A stretch of DNA of 64,000 bases. Origin: Eustoma russellianum. Lineage: Eukaryota; Streptophyta; Magnoliopsida; Gentianales; Gentianaceae. Both the position numbers and the translations under genes were made by a program. The DNA lies in NCBI GenBank assembly GCA_036186865.1, contig AP025056.1, positions 26,331,346 to 26,395,345 on the forward strand, read 5' to 3'. Positions within the stretch are counted from its first letter, which is position 1. Every line of letters starts with the position of its first letter. Positions 1 through 10,650 of this stretch are shown one piece after another. A model generated the notes under the pieces. The model had not been told where the DNA came from, did no database searches, and saw only the letters and a program-made list of their open reading frames with translations.

Positions 1-176
1 GGGTAAGACCAAGGCGTGTGCTTGTCAATGAGCGTTAAGTTCTCCAAGGCGTAAAATTCATCATTTGGCAGCGCCGGGTATAATCCAATACATGAAATAG
101 CAGACGCCAAGCGGAAGTTATGATACAGTTGGAGGAAATATAAAATGCAGGCCAATAGATAAGCAGACATACCGAA

Positions 177-239
177 CCTGCCTGGATCCCTTAGGAAACA
201 GGCAGGATGTGTCAGAAAATGCCAATCCCAGTGGAAGAC
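177..239 (-). repeat. LINE-A 3' UTR module 3 (stem-loop plus box)
   Basis: CCTGCCTG at 177-184 and CAGGCAGG at 199-206 form a perfect 8-bp stem. The box GCCAATCCCAGTGGAAGAC follows at 221-239. In LINE sense the box precedes the stem-loop. This is one of three such modules in this UTR. Confidence 0.7.
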
Positions 240-467
240 ATACAGAGCTAGCCAACGCCAATGCCACCGCGTCATATGCGTGCCCATCAAGGCATAGTCA
301 AGTGCGTGAGATGAGTATCCAGCCAGATGGAAACTCCCGAAAACAGCGAGCATCCAAGATTGCCGACACATAAAAATACATGCAGTAGCCAAATCAAAAT
401 ATACATCACATAGGCGTAGCAATACCAGCCAAAGAAAATAAACTGACAAGATATTGAACCCACCAAG

Positions 468-527
468 GCTGCCTGCATCGAGAGCACAGGCAGCAACAGT
501 ACACCTTTGCCAATCAATACAAACGTC
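468..527 (-). repeat. LINE-A 3' UTR module 2 (stem-loop plus degenerate box)
   Basis: GCTGCCTG (468-475) pairs perfectly with CAGGCAGC (487-494). A degenerate box TGCCAATCAATACAAACGTC lies at 508-527. The layout matches modules 1 and 3. Confidence 0.65.
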
Positions 528-668
528 CATGAGATTACTGTCCGCAGCATATATAAAAACAGATCGAGCGTCCTCGCCAAGTATAAACCATGTGCATGAA
601 AAAACAATATGTGTGTAAGCATGAGGAATGCCTATGATAAGTAAGTGAAAAAGGACAGCCAACATACC

Positions 669-734
669 CTGCCTGCCTGTACTCAATCGAGCACAAGCAG
701 AGAAAAAATAAATGTGCCAATCCATTTGGAAGAC
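669..734 (-). repeat. LINE-A 3' UTR module 1 (stem-loop plus box)
   Basis: CTGCCTGCCTGT from 669 can pair imperfectly with CAAGCAG at 694-700. The box GCCAATCCATTTGGAAGAC is at 716-734. It lies just after the ORF stop in LINE sense. Confidence 0.65.
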
Positions 735-735
735 T

Positions 736-3162
736 TTATGTTGACTGCCTACGCAACGTAGCTGACGTGAGGTCCAACGAGACGGCAGCACGGACCATTG
801 AGGGCAGACTGGATGATGTAAAGAATGAGGTGCATGGCGACATCATTGCATGCTGTGCCAAATAATGCGCTGGCATATTTGCCTCTCTGAATACGTGCTG
901 TATTTCCAAGTTATGACGAGTGATCAAGAGCTGTAGGAATTTGAGATGGAAGTTTCCAAACACAGGTTGCTGTTGTCGTAGACGTTGAAGTAGTTGTGCA
1001 CAGTCAGTCTCTATGATCAGGGACCTGTATAATGGCAAGAAATATAGCAAGCCAAACAGCGCAGCCTGAATTTCAGCCTGCAATGGTGGACAAGATGGGA
1101 GGCGGAATGCTACGGCACGCACACATGCGCCACAAGAATCACGTAAGATGATACCTCCTGCCGCATTGAAGCGGCCAACCGCGGCATCCACATTAAGTTT
1201 AAATCGACCTGATGGGGGAGTAAGCCATTTAATCACTTGTAGACGCGGAGGACAAGGCATTGGAAGCCATGATCGTGGCGTGGCAGGACTGGCCGCAAGC
1301 TTGGTACCTTGGAGTGTATGAACCCACATATGAAGCTCAAAATGGATTGTATTTCGAAGTGCAGATATAGAAAAGGATGTCTGATCTCCATACACCATAT
1401 TTGCATAGCAACGCCATATATTATAGACTAAAATGCCAGGGACCACAATCTTGAGCACCCCCTCAAATGAAGAAGAGGATGACCGGTACCACCAAGCCAA
1501 TAAATACTGTCGCAGAGATAGAGTAGTGGGAGATATGCCCTGCAATTCCGATGCAAAGAACATCCACATGGACTGTATTGTCGAACAATATAAGAATACA
1601 TGGTCAACTGAGGAAGAATGTTGCTTGCAAAATGGGCACTGCGTAGGGCGTGCTGTCAAATAAGAACCGATATAGTCCTCAAATGGTAATGCCGCATGGA
1701 ACAAACGCCATAGGAATAGTCTGATGGATGGTGAATGGTGTTTGAACCAAATGAACTTTGCTGAAATCAATGTGGGTCTAGATGAACGACATATATTGTA
1801 AGCAGATTTGAGGGCAAATTCTCCTGATGGTGAGGGCTGCCAAGTGAGAAAATTATTCGTCCCTGCTGTATGCGTTACACAAACATGATTGATGCGACAA
1901 ATTAGTTTCCAAACTGGCGAATCCGGCAGACGTGGCCGAAAATCACCCCTGCGTCCATACTTTGCGTGCATATACCGGCTCCATAGCGTATCTTGCTTAT
2001 GGTATAGCCACCATATTCTACAATGATATGCCTGCTGCAAGGAATTAAGATCTCGCAACCCCAATCCACCCTCCTCCATATGCAATGTAATAGTGGACCA
2101 TGCAACCCAATGGCGGCGATTCCCCCAATAAAAAGTAGCCATTTTCCGTTGGATCATCTTAATGACTGACTTTGGAAGCCCCCCTGCCGCCATGACATGC
2201 AGAGGTAGCGCAGAGATCACAGAACGTAATAAGACTAAGCGGCCCGCAGAAGATAAGAGTTTGGAATGCCACCCTTGTAATTTGTCATCGAAATGTTGTA
2301 GCATAGTCGCACAATAACGAGAGCGGTTGATACCCTTGTGAAGATAAGATCCCAAATAACGGAAAGGTAGTGTCGAAAGCCTCATCCCTAGAATCTCCTG
2401 TAATTGTCGAACCCGCCGCACAGAAAGGCAACTCGACGGAATCATACTACTCTTGTGGAAATTGACCTTTTGTCCATAAGCAGTTTCATAGTCTGTTAGA
2501 AATCTTTTAAATCGTCGGATATTACGCTGTGTACCTTGCAGGAAAACAAGGAGATCATCGGCATACGCCAAATGTGAAATGGCAAATGGGATACGACCAA
2601 GGACGAAAGATTGAATATTGCCTGCTGCCACTAAAGACGATAAGCCACGGCTGAATCCCCCAGAGGACAGAATGAAAAGCAAAGGAGACAAAGGATCTCC
2701 CTGTTTCACCCCTATATATGGGCGGAAAGATGGAGATGGCTCGCCATTGATCAAAACTGATAATGTTGTAGCTCGGAGATGATTAAGAATTAACCTAGTG
2801 AAAAACCCTGAAAAGCCAAAGCTCAACAATAGTCGCTCCAAATAATCCCAACTGACGCGATCAAAAGCTTTCATCATATCCAATTTTAAGCATAAATGTG
2901 AAGTGCCATTATCCAACATATGAACCATTTCCCGGGCCAATAAAACTTGTGTGGAGATATCGTACCCTGGGAGAAAACCTGTTTGTTCTGGAGAGATAAA
3001 CTTAGGGAGAAGTAGGCCCAAACGCGTCGCGATAATGCGTGTACATACCTTACTGAGGAAATTCATCAAACAGATTGGGCGGAAATCACTGAAAGACTGT
3101 GGTGAGGATGTTTTAGGGATCAAAGTAATAACTGCACTTGCCATAATTGAAGGAATTAACAA
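736..3162 (-). CDS. LINE-A ORF2 part: reverse transcriptase, zf-RVT segment, RNase H
   Basis: An uninterrupted 808-codon frame. The RT domain spans about residues 15-330, with KLDMMKAFD at 93-101, GVKQGDPLSPLLF at 151-163 and the catalytic YADD at 200-203. A zf-RVT-like segment has Cys509, Cys512, His521 and Cys526. The RNase H domain spans about 652-775, with Asp659, Glu697 and Asp720 in the expected places, while the last catalytic position reads His766 (REANMPAH). In a host cell this protein would copy LINE RNA at a nicked target. It is fused out of frame to the endonuclease remnant by an internal deletion, so the RT N-terminus is missing and the given Met start is not the native one. The long open frame suggests a fairly recent insertion. 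Confidence 0.9.
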   Translation of the reverse strand: MLIPSIMASAVITLIPKTSSPQSFSDFRPICLMNFLSKVCTRIIATRLGLLLPKFISPEQTGFLPGYDISTQVLLAREMVHMLDNGTSHLCLKLDMMKAFDRVSWDYLERLLLSFGFSGFFTRLILNHLRATTLSVLINGEPSPSFRPYIGVKQGDPLSPLLFILSSGGFSRGLSSLVAAGNIQSFVLGRIPFAISHLAYADDLLVFLQGTQRNIRRFKRFLTDYETAYGQKVNFHKSSMIPSSCLSVRRVRQLQEILGMRLSTLPFRYLGSYLHKGINRSRYCATMLQHFDDKLQGWHSKLLSSAGRLVLLRSVISALPLHVMAAGGLPKSVIKMIQRKMATFYWGNRRHWVAWSTITLHMEEGGLGLRDLNSLQQAYHCRIWWLYHKQDTLWSRYMHAKYGRRGDFRPRLPDSPVWKLICRINHVCVTHTAGTNNFLTWQPSPSGEFALKSAYNICRSSRPTLISAKFIWFKHHSPSIRLFLWRLFHAALPFEDYIGSYLTARPTQCPFCKQHSSSVDHVFLYCSTIQSMWMFFASELQGISPTTLSLRQYLLAWWYRSSSSSFEGVLKIVVPGILVYNIWRCYANMVYGDQTSFSISALRNTIHFELHMWVHTLQGTKLAASPATPRSWLPMPCPPRLQVIKWLTPPSGRFKLNVDAAVGRFNAAGGIILRDSCGACVRAVAFRLPSCPPLQAEIQAALFGLLYFLPLYRSLIIETDCAQLLQRLRQQQPVFGNFHLKFLQLLITRHNLEIQHVFREANMPAHYLAQHAMMSPCTSFFTSSSLPSMVRAAVSLDLTSATLRRQST

Positions 3163-3793
3163 ATAACCAATCTAATCTGCGACATATGCGACCAAGTCCC
3201 CTCCCATCAACCCCAGTAAATCTGGAGCCCAGGTGAGGAGGAGCCATAAGAGAGCATTGTTCAATACAATCATTAAAATCTTGTAAGGCTGATAATGATG
3301 GAGCCGACCGACCACGATGATCTTCTAATGCCCGAAATGTGTTAAAATCACCACCAACTAGCCAAGGTAAAGTACACGAACAAGCAAAATTACCCAAGGC
3401 TTGCCAAAGAGGACGGCGCTGAGTAGGCGTCGTGTTGGCATAAACCACCGAAAATATAAACTTCCATTGCAACGAGATGGAGTGAAACGTAAAATGCACC
3501 ACTTGACCCTGATCCTGAGTAGCAAGTAATTGAAACTCAGCCTCACGCCAAAAAAACCAAATGCGTTGTGAATTAGAAGCATAAGAGTGCGTAAAACCAA
3601 GCTGCAACATGAATCGACAAATGCTTGAAGGTGTGTGTTTAGGCTCTAATAAAGCTAGTAAATGCAACCGATGTTCAGTAATTAAATGTTTTAACCTAGG
3701 CAAGGAGGCACGCATGCCCCGAATATTCCAAACTAAGAGATTCACATACACATACAATTGCAAAAAAGGGGTTTTCAACCCTTCTATGGCCAA
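3113..3793 (-). pseudogene. LINE-A endonuclease (APE-like) remnant
   Basis: The frame reads an APE-type LINE endonuclease from its N-terminal NIRGM (the Asn that helps bind metal) through LALLEPKH (catalytic Glu region), VVYAN and VGGDFNTF to RRLDWLFVNS. It then changes to unrelated residues and stops. The C-terminal SDH motif seen in LINE-B (SSDHTPLL) is missing because an internal deletion joins this point to the RT region in another frame. The enzyme would nick target DNA to prime reverse transcription, but this copy lacks a catalytic segment and should be inactive. Confidence 0.85.
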
Positions 3794-3990
3794 AATATTT
3801 TAATACATATACAACACATATACATACATATGCCCGTATACATAGACACGGATACATATACACACACACACAAACATCACACTTATATATACAAACATCT
3901 ATAAAATCAAAAATGCACATATATGATCCAATTTGCATAATAAAATAAGGCCGGTTTTTAGAAAATAACATAGAAAGCACAAGAAGGTAC
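3746..3990. repeat. AT/CA-rich repeat DNA flanking the LINE-A 5' end
   Basis: Runs of ATACATATAC and CACACACA surround two short segments that, on the minus strand, read like the monomer core of the 49481-50542 array (a GGCC, T/A-rich and AAGGCC/CCCC pattern). No gene is visible. It may be the insertion target of LINE-A or part of an old 5' UTR. Confidence 0.5.
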
Positions 3991-4040
3991 TTGCCTTTTT
4001 TTCTCCTTCTTTCTTTTCCCTTTCTTTTCTCCTCCCTCTC
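3991..4040. repeat. Polypyrimidine tract, left half of TR-GAG target
   Basis: Almost pure C/T on the plus strand. It resumes at 10651 beyond the inserted element (CTTCTTCTTTTTC...), so the copia element landed inside a single long pyrimidine tract of roughly 100 bp. Confidence 0.8.
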
Positions 4041-4045
4041 CTCTT

Positions 4046-6724
4046 TGTAGGACCTGTATAGCACCACTAGAAGGGGGGTTGAATAGTGGGTGCAGAAAAT
4101 TTGTTTTTTAAAAAGTTTTGAACCAAAAACCACACTTCTGAAAACAGTTTCTGTTTTCAGATCCTGATTTGAAATATTTGAAAGACCTAATTGCAGACCT
4201 CCAAAATTATGAAATTTGTAGAGATTATACTCTCATATGTTATGAGTATCGCCACAAAATTTCAGATTAAAACTCAACTCCTAACCCTTTAAAAATACGT
4301 CTGTGGTCAGATTGCGCAAATCTGCCAGAAACAGTACTCTATTTTGAAAATTTTATTCTGACTAATTCGTGACTCCAAATGGTCTGAATATTTAATGAAA
4401 ATATCATCAATATATTTATTTCAATGGGTTGAAACAGTTTTCAAAAATTCCTTTGGAAAGTATATCAATCACGTTGATGTTTCTAACCTTTGCAACTCTA
4501 AAAATCAGATTGCACTAGTCTCAGAACTACCCAAGTTTGATTGACTTATACTTATCCAAATGAGTTAAAACTTGCGCCAAATGAAAGCTAAGATATGTAG
4601 CTATGTTTCTGAAAAGTTTTGTAATTTTTGAAAAAACGTTTATTATTTTTTCAGTCGCAACGAAATTGATACTAAATGCTGGAAACTGAAAGTGAAGTGC
4701 TGAAAGTAAGAAAACCAAGAATTTTATGCTGGTTTGGTTAAAACAACCTACTCCAGTCTTCGAAGACACCTTCCTCGGTTATCAATAAACACCAAAAACA
4801 CCTTAACACAAGGGTTACTGGATTTATACACCAACTCAACCCTTTTACAACCAATACAACCAAAACAACCAAACAAACCGATCACGAACACCACCACCAA
4901 TCGAATGAAGGTTTGATCACACCTTGATCAACCTTTTACAACAATGTATGAGTGTGAGTGGTATAATTAAATCATATACAATATTTTGAATATATGAACA
5001 ATAGGCTTGAGAGAAGAAAAAGAAGAAAGAATAAGAGAAGAAGAAAGTAGTAGAGCTTCTTGATCTTGAGAGAATGAGAGTTGTGTTCTTGAACTTGTTT
5101 GCACTATTCTTCTCTTTTTATCATATGTGGCCGCGCCCCTAGGGTATCTTCCCTTCTTGATAATTCTTTTTAATGCCCTTGGAAGATTGCCTTGTGTAGA
5201 TATGACACCATCTTGCTCACTTGGCATATTATGATTGGATGGATGACTTTGCTTTGTTTACTTGTCGCTTGACGATTGGTCCAACTTGGCATCCTTTAAT
5301 GTGCTGTAAAAGTCTGAATAAAACTCATAAAACATGTGCAAAAAAGTATTCAAAATATTATCAAACAATCACCATTCAATCCCTTCAATTTTGGACTCAA
5401 ATTGAAGACAAAATATGCTGAAATTCGGCCATAAAAGCAACATGTGCTGAAATTTCAGCATGTGTTGTATTTTGAATTGTTTCCTTGTGTGTTGTCTTCT
5501 TCAATGTCACCAATCATGTGTGGCTTATTTTCAACCATTTAAAGTGCCAAATAAGATCCATCTAGGCTCCATCATAGCTGAGAATTATGTGTAGAACCAA
5601 TGTGCATGTGCTGAAATTTTACTTTAGTAAGCTTTGTCAAATAATGCACAACAATTACACATATATGGTAAATTCCAATCAGCCCTAATTTGATTATTCT
5701 ACAACATGTTAATATGTCTTGAATATGTAAAAAGTGTCCAGATACATGCTACATGTCATGCCAAAAACGTTTCATGTGTTATGTTCGTAGAAAACTAAAT
5801 TTTTGACTTTTGTCGATTACGCGATTTTTCTTCGATTAAATTCAAACTTTTTGCACATGTTATATATATTGTGTTACACATAACATACATAAAATAACTT
5901 GAATATTCAGCTCTAATGGCTGATTAAAGTGGCGCCAACATGTGCTTAAAAAGTGAATTTGGAATCTCCACAATTTGGCATTATTGGGGGTGATTTGTGT
6001 GTGCCAACATGGAATGATTTTATGGCTGAGTGTACCATGTAAGGTATGAAATTTGTGTCCATTTTTGAAGTGTAGGGGCTGGCCATCTATATATGGCAAG
6101 TACGTGACACGTTGGCGAAGTTTCGGTTGACCGATACGACAATTTTTTGTTTAGAACCTTGTAACGTCTCGTAATAATTTTGTCATCACCATGACTTATA
6201 TCATTTGATATAAGACCTGAATATACTCACAAATATGAGGTAAGTATAATGGTGTGACGTTGACGTATGTTCGTAATATATGTAACGTGTCGGTAGTACG
6301 TCGGAATATATGTGTATTGTGCCTTTTTATCAAAAATATAAATATATATATAAGGTATATAAATGACGTGTGATATGGATGAGTAAGGAGACTTTCCATT
6401 CTTCAATTTGTTGCCATCATGCCTTTTCCAAATATATCTCCATTTAATGAACTACTTAGTTCATTTAACTAAGTACTTCACTTAATGAACTAGTTTAGTT
6501 CATTAATGGTGGCACCTGAAAATAGTTCAAACATAACAAATGTTTGCCATTTGATGTAAACTTTAAAGCTCCATGGCTTGTTAGTACGGAAACATTATAT
6601 ATAAAATATATAAGGCAAGTTTGTCGCAAAAACGTGTCAAGTAATAAATCGTGTCATGCATTTTTTTAACACACTTTATTTGAATCATGCATTTTGTGAA
6701 TCATTCAAACTCTTTTTCTCAACA
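4046..6724 (-). repeat. 3' LTR of the TR-GAG element
   Basis: On the minus strand it starts TGTTGAGAAAAAGAG and ends CAGGTCCTACA, the TG...CA ends of an LTR. It aligns end to end with 7970-10645. Small differences include an 11-bp duplication (AGTGCCAAATA) present only in the other copy near 9470-9490. Confidence 0.93.
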
Positions 6725-6737
6725 ATCTCCCCCTTTT
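6725..6737 (-). other. Polypurine tract of the TR-GAG element
   Basis: Minus-strand AAAAGGGGGAGAT lies directly next to the 3' LTR start TGTTGAG. This is the usual primer site for plus-strand DNA synthesis in copia elements. Confidence 0.9.
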
Positions 6738-7012
6738 GATGATTTACAAAATAACTTTAGTTCATGATTTAAATTTAACAGCTTCCCCTCCAATCGTGCA
6801 CAAATTCAAATTTTGAATTAAATTCTCCACCTTGATTTGTGCAATCAATCACTCTCGCTCCCCCTTAAATCATGCACTCTCTCCCCCCTTTATTTTGGAA
6901 ATAAAATCACAAGTACATGTAAGAAAAAATAGCAATTAGTATAACAACAAAAATCATACATTTCAAATGTATTATGCAATAATATCAAAAGTGCGTTCTT
7001 AAGGGTATTTAT

Positions 7013-7914
7013 TCAACCCTTTGCAAATGTCCCTTTTGGTACCCAAATTTGGGTGACCTTTCTAGGTCTTCCAAAAGGTGAGAAAAGAGATGAAGACGCA
7101 ACATAATAGACGTTATGTGGGTATGTGTTTGGCCTTTGGCAAAGAATCCCATCATGCACATAGTATGATCTTTGTTTTTGATATGCCTTTCTGTTTGTGT
7201 GTATGGTTCGTGATCTAGATGCATTTGTATCATATGAATATCGCATATGCATCAATTGCTTTCTTTTATATCTATATGGCACACAATTATACTTTCCACT
7301 TGATGAAAAAGAAGTAGTACGATGAAATGCAACGTGGGGCTTGCTAGATTGTATTGTCACTTTCTTAGGCTTTACGATCTTTTTAAGTACATGTTGCCGC
7401 TTAGATGAAGATAAAATAAAATTTGTAGATTTGTTTTGTACCTGATTATTTTAAATATACCCTAATCCGGTTTTGTTAGTTTCATGTTTTTGTGAAGAAA
7501 CTAGACGATCTAACATGCAAGTACCTCTATCGAATTGTTTTATCGTCTTTTCTAGATCTTCGTTTCTTGATTTCAAATTTGAAATCTCGGCTCTCAATTC
7601 AGTGTTCTCGGATGTCAATGAGGAAATTTCAGACCTTAATGAATTTATGATGCAAGACGACTCTTCTTTTGAATCGTTTAATTGAGACACAAGATTGTGT
7701 TAGAAGATTCTAACAATTTCTTGTCATCAATTAAGCATTTCTTTTCTTTTGCAAGAGTCTTAGCAAACTTATACAATTCAAGATATTGAACATACAAATC
7801 ATGATATGATACTTTAGAATCAGAATCGAAATCGGAATGTACCTCACTATCAAGAAGTGGAGGCCTTTGGCTTGACATACCTTCTTGCTCGGTTTTGTGT
7901 CTAGTGGTTGCCAT
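7013..7914 (-). pseudogene. Internally deleted copia gag (only coding content of the TR-GAG)
   Basis: The minus-strand frame starts at 7914, 42 bp after the PBS, with MATTRHKTEQEGMSSQ and RPPLLD. It passes directly into DSEVHSDFDSDSKVSYHDLY, a region that normally sits near the end of such gags. The nucleocapsid-proximal coiled coil follows (SLTSENTELRAEISNLK, about 7560-7620), after a frameshift near 7680-7690. Next come RGTCMLDRLVSSQK and NKTGLGY. Further down, a frame at 7360-7013 ends in TQIWVPKG, typical of the gag-protease junction. The central gag body that follows RPPLFDG in relatives is missing. I see no intact zinc knuckle. Confidence 0.8.
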
Positions 7915-7955
7915 ATACTAAGATCGTTGGATCTCCTTGTCGTGAGTGTGCCTAC

Positions 7956-7967
7956 GCTCTGATACCA
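7956..7967 (-). other. Primer-binding site (initiator tRNA-Met type)
   Basis: Minus-strand TGGTATCAGAGC lies two bases past the 5' LTR end, the standard PBS of Ty1-copia elements. Confidence 0.93.
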
Positions 7968-7969
7968 CT

Positions 7970-10645
7970 TATAGGTGCTGTATAGCACCACTAGAAAGGG
8001 GGGTTGAATAGTGGGTGCGGAAAATTTGTTTTTTAAAAAGTTTTGAACCAAAAACCTCACTTCTGAAAACAATTTCTGTTTTCATATCCTGATTTGAAAT
8101 ATTTGAAAGATCTAGTTGCAGACCTCCAAAAATTATGAAATTTAGAGAGCTTCTACTCTCAGATGTTCTGCGTATCTCCTAAAAATTTCAGATTAAAATT
8201 CAACTCCAAACCCTTTGTAAATACGTTTGTGGTAAGATTGTGCAAATCTGCCAAAAACAATACTCTGATTTGAAAATTTTATTCTGACTAATTCGTGACT
8301 CCAAATGGTCTGAAAAGTTAATGACAAGATCCTCAATATATTTATTTCAATGGGTTGACACAGTTTTCAAAAATTTATTTTGGAAGTATATCAATCACGT
8401 TGATGTTCTCAACCTTTGCAACTCTGAAAATCAGATTGCACTAGTCTCAGAACTATTCAAGTTTGATTAATTTATACTTATCCAAATGAGTTGAAACTTA
8501 CACCAAATGAAAGCTAATATATGTAGATATGTTTCTGGAAAGTTTTGTAATTTTTAAAAAACGTTTACTATTTTTTCAGTCGCAACGAAATTGATGCAAA
8601 ATACTGGAAACTGAAAGTGAAGTGCTGAAAGTAAGAACACCAAGAATTTTATACTGTTTCGGTTAAAACAACCTACTCCAGTCTTCGAGGACGCCTTCCT
8701 TGATTATCAGTAAACACCAAAAACACCTTAACACAAGGGTTACTGGAGTTATACACCAAATCGACCCTTTTACAACCAATACAACCAAAACAACCAAACA
8801 AACCGATCACGAACACCACCACCAATCGAATGAAGGTTTGATCACACCTTGATCAACCTTTTACAACAATGTATGAGTGTGGGTGGTATAATCAAAGCCT
8901 ATACAATATTTTGAATATATGAACAATAGGCTTGAGAGAAGAAGAAGAAGAAAGAAAAAGAGAAGAAGAAAGTAGTAGAGCTTCTTGATCTTGAGAGAAT
9001 GAGAGTTGTGTTCTTGAACTTGTTTGCACTATTCTTCTCTTTTTATCATATGTGGCCGCCCCCCTAGGGTATCTTCCCTTCTTGATAATTCTCTTTAATG
9101 CCCTTGGAAGATTGCCTTGTGTAGATATGACACCATCTTGCTCACTTGGCATATTATGATTGGATGGATGACTTTGCTTTGGTTACTTGTCACTTGACGA
9201 TTGGTCCAACTTGGCATCCTTTAATGTGCTGTAAAAATCTGAATAAAACTCATAAAACATGTGCCAAAAAGTATTCAAAATATTACCAAACAATTACCAT
9301 TCAATCCCTTCAATTTTGGATTCAAATTGAAGACAAAATAATGCTGAAATTCGGCCGTAAAAAGCAACATGTGCTGAAATTTCAGCATGTGTTGTATTTT
9401 GAATTGTTTCCTTGTGTGTTGCCTTCTTCAATGTCACCAATCATGTGTGGCTTATTTTTCACCATTTAAAGTGCCAAATAAGTGCCAAATAAGATCCATC
9501 TAGGCTCCATCATAGCTGAGAATTATGTGTAGAACCAATGTGCATGTGCTGAAATTTTACTTTAATAAGCTTTGTCAAATAATGCACAACAATTACACAT
9601 ATATGGTAAATTCCAATCAGCCCTAATTTGAATATTCTACAACACGTTAATATGTCTTGAATATGTAAAAAGTGTCCAGATACATGCTACATGTCATGCC
9701 AAAAACGTTCCATGTGTTATGTTCGTAGAAAACCGAATTTTCGACTTTTGTCGATAACGCGATTTTTCTTCGATTAAATTCAAACTTTCACATGTTATAT
9801 ATATTATGTCACACATAATATACATAAAATAACTTGAATATTCAGCTCTAATGGCTGATTAAAGTGGCGCAAACATGTGCTTAAAAAGTGAATTTGGAAT
9901 CTCCACAATTTGGCCTTAATTGGGGGTGATTTGTGTGTGCCAACGTGGAATGGTTTTATGGCTGAGTGTACCATGTAAGACACGAAATTTGTGACCATTT
10001 TTGAAGTGTAGGGGCTGGCCATCTATATATGGCAAGTATGTGACACGTTGGCGAAGCTTTGGTTGACCGATACGACAATTTTTCGTTTAGAACCTTGTAA
10101 AGTCTCGTAATAATTTTGTCATCACTATGACTTATATCATTTGATATAAGACCTGAATATACTCATAAATATGAGGCAAGTATAATGGTGTGACATTGGC
10201 ATACGTTCGTAATATATGTAACGTGTCGGTAGTACGTCGGAATATATGTGTATTGTGCCTTTTTATCAAAAATATAAATATATATATATATAAGGTATAT
10301 AAATGGCGTGTGATATGGATGAGTAAGGAGACTTTCCATTCTTCAATTTGTTGCCATCATGCCTTTTCCAAATATATCTCCATTTAATGAACTACTTAGT
10401 TCATTTAACTAATTACTTCACTTAATGAACTAAACTGGTGGCACCTGAAAATAGTTCAAACACAACAAATGTTTGCCATTTGATGTAAGCTTCATGGGTT
10501 TTTAGTACGACAACATTATATATAAAATATATAAGGCAAGTTTGTCGCAAAAACGTGTCAAGTAATAAATTGTGTCATGTATTTTTTTAACACACGTTAT
10601 TTGAATCATGCATTTTGTGAATCACTCAAACTCTTTTTCTCAACA
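7970..10645 (-). repeat. 5' LTR of the TR-GAG element
   Basis: Partner of 4046-6724. In minus sense its last bases read CCTATA instead of CCTACA, a single C-to-T change that removes the terminal CA. It ends next to the PBS and begins TGTTGAGAAAAAGAG beside the right TSD. Confidence 0.93.
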
Positions 10646-10650
10646 CTCTT

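Larger units (their letters stand above)
1..3745 (-). mobile_element. LINE-A: RNase H-bearing L1-type non-LTR retrotransposon
   Basis: Read on the minus strand the order is endonuclease fragment (3793-3113), reverse transcriptase, zinc-finger-like segment, RNase H (3162-736), then a 3' UTR running off the window at base 1. This is the order of plant L1-clade LINEs that have gained an RNase H domain. The 5' end is truncated near the start of the endonuclease (NLLVWNIRGM) and abuts AT/CA-rich repeat DNA at about 3745-3990. ORF1 is absent. Compared with LINE-B, roughly 0.86 kb is missing between endonuclease and RT. The 3' UTR holds three box-plus-stem-loop modules. The true 3' end lies outside the window. 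Confidence 0.9.
4041..10650 (-). mobile_element. TR-GAG-type large-LTR Ty1-copia insertion with CTCTT TSD
   Basis: Two direct LTRs of about 2.68 kb (4046-6724 and 7970-10645) bracket a 1.25-kb interior. The 5-bp TSD CTCTT is perfect at 4041-4045 and 10646-10650. On the minus strand, the PBS TGGTATCAGAGC (complement of the initiator tRNA-Met end) follows the 5' LTR, and a polypurine tract AAAAGGGGGAGAT precedes the 3' LTR. The interior codes only for gag remnants; protease, integrase, RT and RNase H are absent. Such elements are known as terminal-repeat retrotransposons with GAG domain and depend on enzymes from an autonomous partner. The LTRs look about 95% alike by eye, so the insertion is not ancient. 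Confidence 0.92.

Noticed and set aside
1433..1663. Plus-strand open frames opposite LINE-A (also 2951-3166)
   Set aside because: Antisense shadows of the RT/RNase H frame.
4967..5227. 86-residue open frame on the minus strand, repeated almost unchanged at 8892-9152
   Set aside because: It lies in both LTRs of the same element. The similarity simply reflects identical LTRs at insertion, and no domain is visible.
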